Source of the DNA: an uncultured Ruminococcus sp.
Lineage (GTDB): Bacteria; Bacillota; Clostridia; Oscillospirales; CAG-272
Assembly (NCBI GenBank): GCA_902797125.1
Contig: CADBRS010000188.1
Location: 1 to 13,309 of the forward strand
Reading direction: 5' to 3'
DNA: 13,309 bases
The first letter of the stretch is position 1, and the number at the start of each line of letters is the position of its first letter. Under the pieces are notes generated by a model. It ran no database searches. It was given only the letters and a program-made list of their open reading frames with translations, and was not told where the DNA came from. The position numbers and the translations under genes were made by a program. Below, in pieces: positions 6,394 to 13,275 of this stretch.

Positions 6394-6434
6394 TTGAGTA
6401 TCCTCCTATTTTATTTTTACAAAAGGTTTATGTA

Positions 6435-6495
6435 ATTCGTCGTAAACGAGCGAATTCAAAGTTATGCCGCAGTGTCGTCGAAGGACGAAAGCGGC
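6435..6495 (-). promoter_or_regulatory. Two adjacent stem-loops between shell genes
   Basis: In the 111-bp gap 6394-6504, ATTCGTCGT (6435-6443) pairs with ACGA-G-CGAAT (6446-6455) with one bulged base. Next to it, GCCGC (6466-6470) pairs with GCGGC (6491-6495), enclosing an inner TCGTC/GACGA stem (75-79 and 84-88 of the 6400s). There is no T run, so mRNA stability or processing is more likely than termination. Confidence 0.4.
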
Positions 6496-6504
6496 AACAA
6501 GCCT

Positions 6505-6789
6505 CTAAGCCTTTTTCGGCTTGAGAAACTTCATGACTTCGGGATGGGGGCGGGGAATGACTTCTCCCAGTTTGACCTTCCCGACTTTTGCCGCTTCTGC
6601 CTTGCCGGCTTCCAGAGAAGCCTGGCAAGCAGAAACCGTTCCTTCAACCACAACCGTGACTAACCTGCCGCCCAGCCGCTTTTCGCAACGGATAAACTGC
6701 ACATTTGCAGCCTTGCACATGGCATCCAAACCTGCAATAGCAGCGACCATGGCCTGGACTTCAAGTAACGCGATTGCTTTTTCTTCCAT
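6505..6789 (-). CDS. BMC-H shell protein, divergent, with Gly-Gly-Arg pore loop
   Basis: A 94-aa single-domain BMC-H protein. The fold signatures are intact (ALLEVQAMVAAIAGLDAMCKAANV at the start, GEVIPRPHPEV at the end). The pore loop reads RLGGR (about 38-42) where the sister shell proteins have KIGSG, so the pore is probably more positively charged and shaped differently, which could favour anionic metabolites such as sugar phosphates or DHAP (inference). It also carries two cysteines (about 25 and 35) not present in the sisters. It lies between the two near-identical BMC-H genes. Start ATG 6789 has AGGAAGA ten bases upstream. Confidence 0.95.
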   Translation of the reverse strand: MEEKAIALLEVQAMVAAIAGLDAMCKAANVQFIRCEKRLGGRLVTVVVEGTVSACQASLEAGKAEAAKVGKVKLGEVIPRPHPEVMKFLKPKKA

Positions 6790-6812
6790 GTTGAATCAGT
6801 CTTCCTATCAAA

Positions 6813-7088
6813 TTATTTGATTACAGGCAGAATCTTTTCGACATCATCGTGCGGTCTCGGAATAACGTGTGTCGCAATGACTTCGCCGAGACGAGCGGCA
6901 GCAGCGCCACCGGCTTCGACAGCGGACTTAACAGCACCGACATCACCGCGGACCATAACGCTGACCAAACCGGAACCGATCTTTTCAGAACCGATCAGAC
7001 GAACATTTGCAGCTTTAACCATTGCATCGGCAGCTTCGATTGCTGCGACCAAGCCTCTAGTTTCAACCATGCCAAGAGCTTCTAACAT
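6813..7088 (-). CDS. BMC-H hexameric shell protein (PduA/PduJ/EutM type), copy 2
   Basis: A 91-aa canonical shell protein with GSG pore motif at 38-40 and VIPRPH near the C-terminus. Compared with the copy at 6121-6393 it has one extra residue after Met1 and differs at only five aligned positions: Arg for Val (about 30), Ser for Ala, Asp for Ser after RPH, and the last residues of the tail (PVIK against PKIG). DNA identity includes an uninterrupted run of about 40 bases around the pore region, indicating duplication or gene conversion. GGAG lies upstream of ATG 7088. Confidence 0.97.
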   Translation of the reverse strand: MLEALGMVETRGLVAAIEAADAMVKAANVRLIGSEKIGSGLVSVMVRGDVGAVKSAVEAGGAAAARLGEVIATHVIPRPHDDVEKILPVIK

Positions 7089-7128
7089 AATTTTTTCTCC
7101 TTTGAAAAATATGAATTGTTTTTATTTT

Positions 7129-7446
7129 TTAAATTGTACTGTTTCGTCCTAAAGCGTTAAGTCGGGCGAACCATTCTATTTCTTCGGATTGACGGGCGAT
7201 GATCTTGTGAGTGATATACATGCCTCGTTTTTTTGCCTCGTCGACACCAGCCATCGTAGCGGCTTCAACAGCGGCTACGTCGCCTTCGATCTTGACAACC
7301 ATGACAAGCGGGACCTCGCATTTTTCTGCATTGGCAGGCTTGTTTTTATCGATTGCAACAATCTCGACAGGCGCAGTTTTCGCTGCTTTATCGGCAACAA
7401 CGATAGAAGTGACGAATCCGAAACATTCGATCATTCCGAGTGCCAT
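7129..7446 (-). CDS. BMC-H-like shell protein with enlarged pore loop and C-terminal tail
   Basis: A 105-aa BMC-H variant. It keeps GMIECFGFVTSIVVADKAAK at the start and GDVAAVEAATMAGVDEAKK in the second helix. The pore loop is expanded by about eight residues and contains NKPANAEKCEVP (about 35-46) instead of KIGSG, bringing lysines and one cysteine (Cys43) near the hexamer axis. The C-terminus is longer too and replaces the usual PRPH with ARQSEEIEWF followed by a polar tail. Such features suggest a gated, selective or ligand-binding minor tile rather than bulk facet protein (inference). It starts 16 nt after the stop codon of the alcohol dehydrogenase gene, with GAGGTG upstream of ATG 7446. 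Confidence 0.92.
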   Translation of the reverse strand: MALGMIECFGFVTSIVVADKAAKTAPVEIVAIDKNKPANAEKCEVPLVMVVKIEGDVAAVEAATMAGVDEAKKRGMYITHKIIARQSEEIEWFARLNALGRNSTI

Positions 7447-7462
7447 ATCTCAGCACCTCGCA

Positions 7463-8671
7463 TTACTGGGGAATGTAGCAGACCTTGATGCCTTGCTGAG
7501 CCACATTGACTTCGCAAGCTTCATTCATCTTATCCAGCGGGAAGGAATGAGTGATCAGATCTTCGATCGGGATGTTCATCTCCTTGCATTGACGGAGGAA
7601 TGCCATCGTGACCGGATAATCCTCTGCCGAATAGGCCCAGGACCCGACCAGATTGATTTCCTTGTTGCACATTGCAAAATGCGGATTGACCTGATATTCG
7701 CCGTTGTTCACGAAGAAGCCCATCTCGCACATGCCGCCGCCGCGTCTGATGAAGTCGTAAATGTCCGCCGCTGCTGCCGGAGCACCGGTGCACTGGTAAG
7801 CAAAGTCCGCACCGGCTCCGTCTGTAAGGGATTTGACAATGGCTACGCGCTGAGCCTTGTCGGTAACCTCACGGAAGTTGATGGTCGTTTTTGCACCAAG
7901 CTTTTTGGCCATATCCAAACGCTTTGCGGAGCCGTCGATCGCGATGACGTGATTGATGCCGGCTGCTCTCAGCACGGCGCACATCATCAATCCGACCGGG
8001 CCGCATCCCTGAAGGACGACCTTGCTGTTGAAGTTCAGCAAGCCGGTCTTCTGACCGCGGAGCAGAGCGTGAACGCAAACACAGGCAACTTCGAGAAGCA
8101 TTCTCTGGTTCAGGTTCAGGTCGTTGACCACGAAGTAGGTCGAACCCGGATCGCGGATCAGAATGTATTCTGCGAACCAGCCCCTGAACGGATTGGACGG
8201 GTCGATCGGGACCAGACCGTAAATGCCCTGATTCCAGCAAAGATTGGTTTGACCCGGGGTGTTGCGGCAAATGAAGCAGTTGCCGCAGCTGATCACGGAG
8301 GTGACCAGTTTGTCACCGACTTTGATCGGATGACCTGCTGTGTCTGTCTTAATGTTTTTGCCGAGATGAACGATGGTTCCGGTTCCTTCGTGTCCCAGCA
8401 CCAGGGGGCAGAGACCGAACGGATCGCCTTTCCATTCATGAACGTCGGTTCCGCAGACGCCGCAACCTTCAACTTTGACAAGAATGTCATTGTCGGTCAA
8501 TTCCGGCATGGGGAACTCTTTGACGACGAACTTTTTCGGCTCAGCAAGCACAGCGACTTTTGCGGTTTTCGGGATTTCGCAACAGGAAGCGGAGCTGCTG
8601 GAAGAGGGGGAAGACATTTCACTGAGAATTCTGCGAACGACTTCCTCGACTTGAGAAACAGAAACGTCCAT
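7463..8671 (-). CDS. Zinc-dependent alcohol dehydrogenase (MDR family) with N-terminal encapsulation peptide
   Basis: A 402-aa medium-chain zinc dehydrogenase. The catalytic zinc site is seen in GCGVCGTD (Cys73) and GHEG (His94, Glu95). A structural zinc lobe has Cys129, Cys132, Cys135 and Cys145, with a slightly longer last spacing than usual. The Rossmann loop GCGPVG is followed by AIDGS, whose Asp favours NAD(H). Residues 1-20 (VSQVEEVVRRILSEMSS) form an amphipathic helix like a BMC encapsulation peptide, joined by a Ser-rich linker with a Cys-Cys pair (30-31). Inference: it reduces lactaldehyde to 1,2-propanediol (or another aldehyde to its alcohol) inside the shell, regenerating NAD+ for the PduP-type enzyme. 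It takes the place of the iron-type PduQ of Pdu operons. A polyol- or threonine-dehydrogenase-like substrate cannot be excluded. Confidence 0.92.
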   Translation of the reverse strand: MDVSVSQVEEVVRRILSEMSSPSSSSSASCCEIPKTAKVAVLAEPKKFVVKEFPMPELTDNDILVKVEGCGVCGTDVHEWKGDPFGLCPLVLGHEGTGTIVHLGKNIKTDTAGHPIKVGDKLVTSVISCGNCFICRNTPGQTNLCWNQGIYGLVPIDPSNPFRGWFAEYILIRDPGSTYFVVNDLNLNQRMLLEVACVCVHALLRGQKTGLLNFNSKVVLQGCGPVGLMMCAVLRAAGINHVIAIDGSAKRLDMAKKLGAKTTINFREVTDKAQRVAIVKSLTDGAGADFAYQCTGAPAAAADIYDFIRRGGGMCEMGFFVNNGEYQVNPHFAMCNKEINLVGSWAYSAEDYPVTMAFLRQCKEMNIPIEDLITHSFPLDKMNEACEVNVAQQGIKVCYIPQ

Positions 8672-8710
8672 ATTATGTATTTCCTTTCATTTATTTCTTC
8701 TTTGTAGTAT

Positions 8711-10165
8711 TTAGACGATGCGGAAGTTGTCCACCATCACGCATCTGCGCGAACGTGTGAAACTCTTTCCGGACGTCAAGCCTTCTCCGGTAGGTCCTGC
8801 GATCGTGAAAGTCGTGTGGCCTTCACCACCAAAACCGATCCCGGCATAAGAAGGAGCATTCTTGACAAAAATCGTCGTTTCAACCGCACGGGCAAAGCGC
8901 GTCAGATTATCGATATTCTTGGAATGCATGTGCGCGGTATGGCGATTGCCGTGCTCGGCCTTAACAGCCAGGTCGATTGCCTGATCGATATTCTGAACGC
9001 GGACGATACCAAGGATAGGCATCATCAGCTCGGTCTGTACGAACGGATGTTCAAAGGGAACCTCTGCGATTGCGCAGCGAATTTCATCTCCGACATGAAC
9101 ACCGATCTTTTCAAGAAGCACTTTTGCGTCACGACCGACGCAGTCTCTGCTGACGGCGGATTTGACTTTTCCGTCTTTGTCTGTCGATTTCGTGATGACG
9201 ATGTCAGCCAGTCTGTCTGCCTGTTCACGGGTCAGCAGGTAGCAGCCGTTTTTCAGCATATTGGCGATCAGCTCGTCAGCGATGTTGGCAAACGCGAATA
9301 CCTCTTTTTCTGCGATGCAGGGAAGATTGTTGTCAAATGTGCAACCGTCGATGATATCTTTTGCAGCTTTCGGAATATCGGCCGTGTCATCAACGATGAC
9401 CGGAGGATTACCTGCGCCGGCACCGATGGCTTTCTTTCCCGAACTCAAAACAGCTTTGACAACACCGGGGCCTCCGGTGCAGACCAACAGTCTGATCAAG
9501 GGATTCTTGTACATGACGTTGGCCGTGTCCAAAGTAGGTTTGATGACGGATGCCACCAAAATCTGGGGTCCGCCCGCAGCAGCGCTTGCTCTGTTGACCA
9601 GATCCACTGCATAGTTCGACGTGGCAATTGCGTTCGGATGCGGGTTGAAGACAACGCCGTTTCCGGCAACGATCATGCCGATGCTGTTGCAGATGACGGT
9701 TTCAGACGGGTTGGTGGAAGGTGCGATGGCACCCACAACACCGAAGGGAGCCATTTCTGTTAATGTCAGACCATGGTCACCTGTTTTGACTGTCGGTGTA
9801 ATATCTTCCGTTCCGGGCGTTTTGTCAGCAATCAGATTGTGCTTAGCAATCTTGTGCTCAACGCGGCCCATCTTGGTTTCTGCAACACCCAAAGCTGCCA
9901 TCACAGGAGCTTCCGCACGAGTCAGTTTGCGAATTTCCGTGATGATTTTTTCTCTGTTGGCAAGCGACATGGAGCGGACAGCCTTGTAGCCTTCGTTGGC
10001 TGCGTTGATGGCGTCGTTCATGTCGGCAAAGATGCCGATTAATTTTCTGCCGTTGTACTGTGTTGCATCCCAGGAAGCTGCCGGCTGGACCGGTTCCTTT
10101 TTCATCTGGGACAGAACAGACTGTACGATCTCATTAATCTGGGCATCTGTCCAGTTTGTAGCCAT
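8711..10165 (-). CDS. pduP: CoA-acylating aldehyde dehydrogenase (PduP type) with encapsulation peptide
   Basis: A 484-aa aldehyde dehydrogenase of the PduP/EutE group, oxidising an aldehyde (here probably lactaldehyde, also possibly propanal or acetaldehyde) with NAD+ and CoA to the acyl-CoA. The catalytic cysteine is Cys283 in NNLPC, preceded by the nucleotide-binding region APSTNPSET (about 148-156). The C-terminal signature GPTGEGLTSGKSFTRSRRC is typical of PduP. Residues 1-23 (TDAQINEIVQSVLSQMKK) form the N-terminal encapsulation helix, and a Pro/Ala linker follows. Start ATG 10165 has AAGGAG five bases upstream. With PduL and AckA it forms the oxidative, ATP-yielding branch. Confidence 0.96.
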   Translation of the reverse strand: MATNWTDAQINEIVQSVLSQMKKEPVQPAASWDATQYNGRKLIGIFADMNDAINAANEGYKAVRSMSLANREKIITEIRKLTRAEAPVMAALGVAETKMGRVEHKIAKHNLIADKTPGTEDITPTVKTGDHGLTLTEMAPFGVVGAIAPSTNPSETVICNSIGMIVAGNGVVFNPHPNAIATSNYAVDLVNRASAAAGGPQILVASVIKPTLDTANVMYKNPLIRLLVCTGGPGVVKAVLSSGKKAIGAGAGNPPVIVDDTADIPKAAKDIIDGCTFDNNLPCIAEKEVFAFANIADELIANMLKNGCYLLTREQADRLADIVITKSTDKDGKVKSAVSRDCVGRDAKVLLEKIGVHVGDEIRCAIAEVPFEHPFVQTELMMPILGIVRVQNIDQAIDLAVKAEHGNRHTAHMHSKNIDNLTRFARAVETTIFVKNAPSYAGIGFGGEGHTTFTIAGPTGEGLTSGKSFTRSRRCVMVDNFRIV

Positions 10166-10194
10166 ATTGATCTCCTTATCCGTGTAACGTGGGT

Positions 10195-10932
10195 TTAATT
10201 AGCATAAAGTTCAGCGAGGATCTTGGCGGTGACTTCATCGACCTTGCGCTGGTTTTCCGGGCTCAAAGCAACGGGACCGGCAGTTGCGGCCGGAGCCTTC
10301 GTGCCTTCACAGCAGCAAGAACCCGATTTGGTCTGACTGAATTGGCCGCGCATCGCATCAACGGCCGCGCCTACCGCATTCATCCTGCAGTAGTATTCAC
10401 AGGCATCGATATTATCGAAAGCGTTGTCCAGCGTATCTGCGACAGCAAAAGCGCTGTTTCCTCCGAAGAGAAACGCACAGTGATTTGCGAGAACGGATTT
10501 GAATGTCTCATCTGCCGTGTTCTCGGTTTTGTTGTACGAACCGGCGGGGACCACACCCAAATATGTTTTGTTCTCGGGCAAAACACAATTATCGACGTTC
10601 ACGCCCTTGATGGCATATGCTGTGGCAACATTGGGCTGTGCATGAACGATGGCCTTGATATCGGGACGGAGGCTGTACATCAAAATGTGAAGTTTTGCCT
10701 CAGAGGTCGGTTCATACATGCCGCCGCCGATTTTTTTGCCCGAAGCATCGACCTTAACGATCATGTCCGGAGTCAGGCGGTATTTGCATACTCCCCTCGG
10801 AGTCACAAGGAACTCCTTGTCACTGAGTTTGTAGGAGATGTTGCCGTGCTTGGCTGCAACGAGTTGCTTGTCATACAGCCGGTGTGCGGTTTCAGCCATT
10901 AATTTTTTGATATCGTATTCAGATTGGATCAT
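10195..10932 (-). CDS. Class II aldolase-family protein with degenerate zinc site and C-terminal encapsulation peptide
   Basis: A 245-aa protein of the FucA/RhaD/AraD-type class II aldolase fold, counted from ATG 10932, whose N-terminus (MIQSEYDIKK) aligns with that of the upstream aldolase (MQSAFEIKRE). A TTG at 10959 would add nine residues and cannot be excluded. The general base Glu is kept (TSEAKLH, Glu78), but only the first of the three zinc histidines remains: HAH is VHAQP (His97, Gln99), and the ANHG segment reads GGNS (Asn159 where the neighbour has His159). Flanking residues align without ambiguity, so this is a real loss. Residues 199-223 hold a Cys triplet (206-208) and an Ala/Pro linker, followed by an amphipathic C-terminal helix (VDEVTAKILAELY) like an encapsulation peptide. 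Inference: a non-catalytic or repurposed partner of the active aldolase, or an enzyme with altered metal use. Confidence 0.9.
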   Translation of the reverse strand: MIQSEYDIKKLMAETAHRLYDKQLVAAKHGNISYKLSDKEFLVTPRGVCKYRLTPDMIVKVDASGKKIGGGMYEPTSEAKLHILMYSLRPDIKAIVHAQPNVATAYAIKGVNVDNCVLPENKTYLGVVPAGSYNKTENTADETFKSVLANHCAFLFGGNSAFAVADTLDNAFDNIDACEYYCRMNAVGAAVDAMRGQFSQTKSGSCCCEGTKAPAATAGPVALSPENQRKVDEVTAKILAELYAN

Positions 10933-10955
10933 TTCAAAGTTTGCGCGGTTAACAC
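10929..10955 (-). promoter_or_regulatory. Possible 8-codon leader ORF coupled to the second aldolase
   Basis: AAAGGGGA is followed five bases later by a GTG (10955) that opens an 8-codon frame (VLTAQTLK) ending in TGA at 10931-10929, overlapping the aldolase ATG as ATGA. The aldolase ATG itself has no Shine-Dalgarno site, so translation could be coupled through this mini-ORF. The alternative is direct initiation at the in-frame TTG 10959, only one or two bases from the same purine run. Confidence 0.35.
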
Positions 10956-11007
10956 GCAAATCCCCTTTCTTTTATGTCGAGTATATCAAAAACCGAGGAG
11001 CAGATGC

Positions 11008-11871
11008 TTATTTGTAAAGTTCTGCGAGAATACGCGCGGTTACCGCATCGATATAAGCCGAATTGGCTTCTGTTTTGGAAGAGATAGGATGTTCGATGTT
11101 GACGTCTTTGAAATCGGTCTCGCCGGGCTCAGCCACTTTAGAGTCTGCCAGAGGAGTGATGTTCTGCTTGCAGCGGCAGTTCTCAGTTCCGAGGTTGTGG
11201 CATTTGGAGCAGCCCGGGTGACGGCCGGGAACATTGAATTTCTTCCTCAGTTCCATCAGTTTTTCAAGTTCTTCACAGGACAGCTCTTTCTCTCCGCCCA
11301 ACTGACGGGCCAAGAGGGAAATCTTGGCATAGAACTCAAGAGTTTCCATATTGAAGAAAGCTTTCATCAAAGTGTTGCCGACGGTCAGAGCTCCGTGATT
11401 GGCCAGAAGAAATGCGTCATGATCCTGAATATAGGGCATCAGGGAATCCGGGATCTCATCCGTGGAAGGAGTCCCGTATGCGCAAGTCGGGATGGAACCA
11501 AGGAACAGAGCAGCTTCTGCCATCGTGTATTTGTCCAACGGTACGTGTGCGACCGCAAAAGCGGTTGCCGTCGGAGGATGCGCATGAACGACTGCGCGGA
11601 CATCGTCCCGTTCCGCATAGACTTTCAAATGCATCTTGAACTCGGAGGAGGGATTGTTGGGGTTGGAATCAAGCTTGTTGCCTTGAGCATCCACCCTCAA
11701 AATCATATCCGGAGTCATGAACCCTTTTGAAACACCTGTGGGCGTGCAATAAAATTCATTCGGGCCGACCTTGACGGAAATGTTGCCGTCGTTGGCAGCG
11801 ACAAAACCGTTTTGATAAATCCTGCGGCCGATCTCACATATTTCTCTTTTAATTTCGAATGCCGATTGCAT
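11008..11871 (-). CDS. Class II sugar-phosphate aldolase (L-fuculose/L-rhamnulose-1-P type) with C-terminal encapsulation peptide
   Basis: A 287-aa zinc-dependent aldolase. All family motifs are intact: NDGNIS (27-32) and TPTGVSKG (43-50) for phosphate binding, catalytic Glu77 in SSEFKMH, Zn ligands His96 and His98 in VHAHPP, and His159 in LANHG. The catalytic domain ends near residue 212. It is followed by a cysteine-rich stretch (CSKC at 221-224 and CRC at 232-234), a polar linker, and an amphipathic helix (YIDAVTARILAELYK, 273-287) almost identical to the tail of the next gene. Known of the family: it splits 6-deoxyketose-1-phosphates into DHAP and lactaldehyde; related enzymes act on 5-deoxyribulose-1-P to give acetaldehyde. 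Its tail implies encapsulation, so the aldehyde is released inside the shell. GGAAGGAAGG precedes ATG 11871. Exact substrate not decided. Confidence 0.93.
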   Translation of the reverse strand: MQSAFEIKREICEIGRRIYQNGFVAANDGNISVKVGPNEFYCTPTGVSKGFMTPDMILRVDAQGNKLDSNPNNPSSEFKMHLKVYAERDDVRAVVHAHPPTATAFAVAHVPLDKYTMAEAALFLGSIPTCAYGTPSTDEIPDSLMPYIQDHDAFLLANHGALTVGNTLMKAFFNMETLEFYAKISLLARQLGGEKELSCEELEKLMELRKKFNVPGRHPGCSKCHNLGTENCRCKQNITPLADSKVAEPGETDFKDVNIEHPISSKTEANSAYIDAVTARILAELYK

Positions 11872-11895
11872 GTCGTGACCTTCCTTCCAAAAGGA

Positions 11896-13089
11896 TTACT
11901 TTATCAAGTTTAAAGTGTCGGTGGCGATCATCAACTCTTCATCAGTCGGGATGACCAGCGTGCGGACTTTTGCACCGGGTGCAGTCAGTTCGACGTTTTC
12001 GCCGCGCGGGCAGGAAGCATTGTAGGCCTCGTCGATCTTGATTCCGAGGTATTCCATGTCCTTGCAGACTCCTGCGCGGAACGCCCGGTCGTTCTCACCG
12101 ATTCCGGCGGTGAAGAGCAGCACATCGATCCCACCCATTTCCGCAATGTAGGACCCGATGATCTTCTTGGCATCCTGGATCAGAATATCCAGAGCCAATT
12201 TAGCACGTTCGTTGCCTGCATCCGCAGCAGCCCATACTTCACGCATGTCGCTGGACACACCGGACACGCCCAGCAAACCGGACTTTTTGTTCAGCACGTC
12301 ATCCATCTGATCCGGCGTCAGACCTTCCTGTTTCATCAAGTAGGTGACGATCGTAGGATCGATCGAACCGCAGCGGGTTCCCATGGGCAGACCTTCCTGA
12401 GGCGTGAAGCCCATAGACGTATCGATAACTTTGCCGTTCTTGACGGCTGTGAAAGATGAACCGTTGCCACAATGGCAGGTGATGATCTTCAGCTCTTCCA
12501 TCGGTTTGCCGACGAATTTAGCGGCCTCACGGGCAACATAGCGGTGCGATGTGCCGTGGAAACCGTATCTGCGGACCTGATATTTCTCATAATACTCGTA
12601 GGGCAGTGCGTAAATATATGATTTTTCAGGCATCGTGCTGTGGAATGAAGTGTCGAAAACAGTGACCATCGGTTTGCCCGGCATAACTTTCTTGCAGGCG
12701 TTGATGCCTTTGATAGCGGGCGGCCCGTGCAAAGGATTGATGCCAACGATGGACTCAAGATAGTGCAGGACCTCGTCCGTGACGATCATAGAGGCTTTCA
12801 GTTTGCCGCCGTGCGCGACACGGTGTCCGACGGCATCGATCTCATCGACACTGGAAATGACGCCCAGCTCGGGATCTGTCAGAAGTTTAAGAACCAGGGC
12901 AATGGCATCGTCGTGATCTTTCAATTCAATGTCTTCATGGTAATCTGCCTTGCCCGGACGTTTGTGTGTGATGGCACCGCCGATGCCGATCTTTTCGCAA
13001 AGGCCTTTGGCGATAACGGTGTTTTTGTCCATGTCGAACAGCTGATATTTCAATGAGGAGCTGCCGGCATTAACGACAAGTATTTTCAT
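11896..13089 (-). CDS. ackA: Acetate kinase (acyl-phosphate to ATP)
   Basis: A 397-aa acetate kinase of standard length, making ATP and a carboxylate from acyl-phosphate. The N-terminal phosphate-binding signature KILVVNAGSSSLKYQL (2-17) fixes the start at ATG 13089. DTSFHSTMP (with the catalytic Asp), RRYGFHGTSHRYV, and the CHCGNGSS and FTAGIGEND loops are all present. There is no encapsulation-like extension, so it works in the cytosol on acyl-phosphate made by PduL; substrate may be lactoyl-, propionyl- or acetyl-phosphate, and PduW of Pdu operons is the nearest parallel. It is the first gene of the operon. The ATG lacks a nearby Shine-Dalgarno site; the closest is GAAAGGAGG, 37 nt upstream. 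Confidence 0.97.
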   Translation of the reverse strand: MKILVVNAGSSSLKYQLFDMDKNTVIAKGLCEKIGIGGAITHKRPGKADYHEDIELKDHDDAIALVLKLLTDPELGVISSVDEIDAVGHRVAHGGKLKASMIVTDEVLHYLESIVGINPLHGPPAIKGINACKKVMPGKPMVTVFDTSFHSTMPEKSYIYALPYEYYEKYQVRRYGFHGTSHRYVAREAAKFVGKPMEELKIITCHCGNGSSFTAVKNGKVIDTSMGFTPQEGLPMGTRCGSIDPTIVTYLMKQEGLTPDQMDDVLNKKSGLLGVSGVSSDMREVWAAADAGNERAKLALDILIQDAKKIIGSYIAEMGGIDVLLFTAGIGENDRAFRAGVCKDMEYLGIKIDEAYNASCPRGENVELTAPGAKVRTLVIPTDEELMIATDTLNLIK

Positions 13090-13100
13090 TCAGTGTAGTT

Positions 13101-13135
13101 GGAGGGCTCTGTTGGAAACCCGCCATCCTCCTTTC
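13101..13135 (-). promoter_or_regulatory. ackA leader: distant Shine-Dalgarno that can pair with CCTCC
   Basis: GAAAGGAGG (minus 13135-13127) is the only strong ribosome site before ackA. Its GGAGG can pair with CCTCC at 13105-13101 across a 21-nt loop. The ATG of ackA follows eleven bases later without its own site. An ATG directly abuts the GGAGG (13126) and opens an 18-codon frame that overlaps the start of ackA. This may be a translational control element or simply a weak start. Confidence 0.35.
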
Positions 13136-13246
13136 GAATATGCCTACAGTCGAGACGTCAAACTCAACCGTAAAGGAAACCGGCAAAACAGTTGTCGATT
13201 TCGGCCAAAAGGGCATAATTAACCCATAGCCACTTTTCCAACAATG

Positions 13247-13275
13247 ATTATAACATGGCAACCCATGAAATGCAA
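13247..13275 (-). promoter_or_regulatory. Putative operon promoter (extended -10)
   Basis: On the minus strand TTGCAT (13275-13270) and TATAAT (13252-13247) are 17 bp apart, and a TGn extension precedes the -10 box (TGTTATAAT). The start would lie near 13240, giving a 5' leader of about 150 nt before ackA. It is the best promoter seen upstream of the operon. I see no clear cre site or operator in 13090-13309. Confidence 0.65.

Noticed and set aside
10195..11871. The two aldolase genes as a simple recent duplication
   Set aside because: Catalytic domains are strongly diverged and differ in zinc ligands and linkers; only the tails and general fold are alike.
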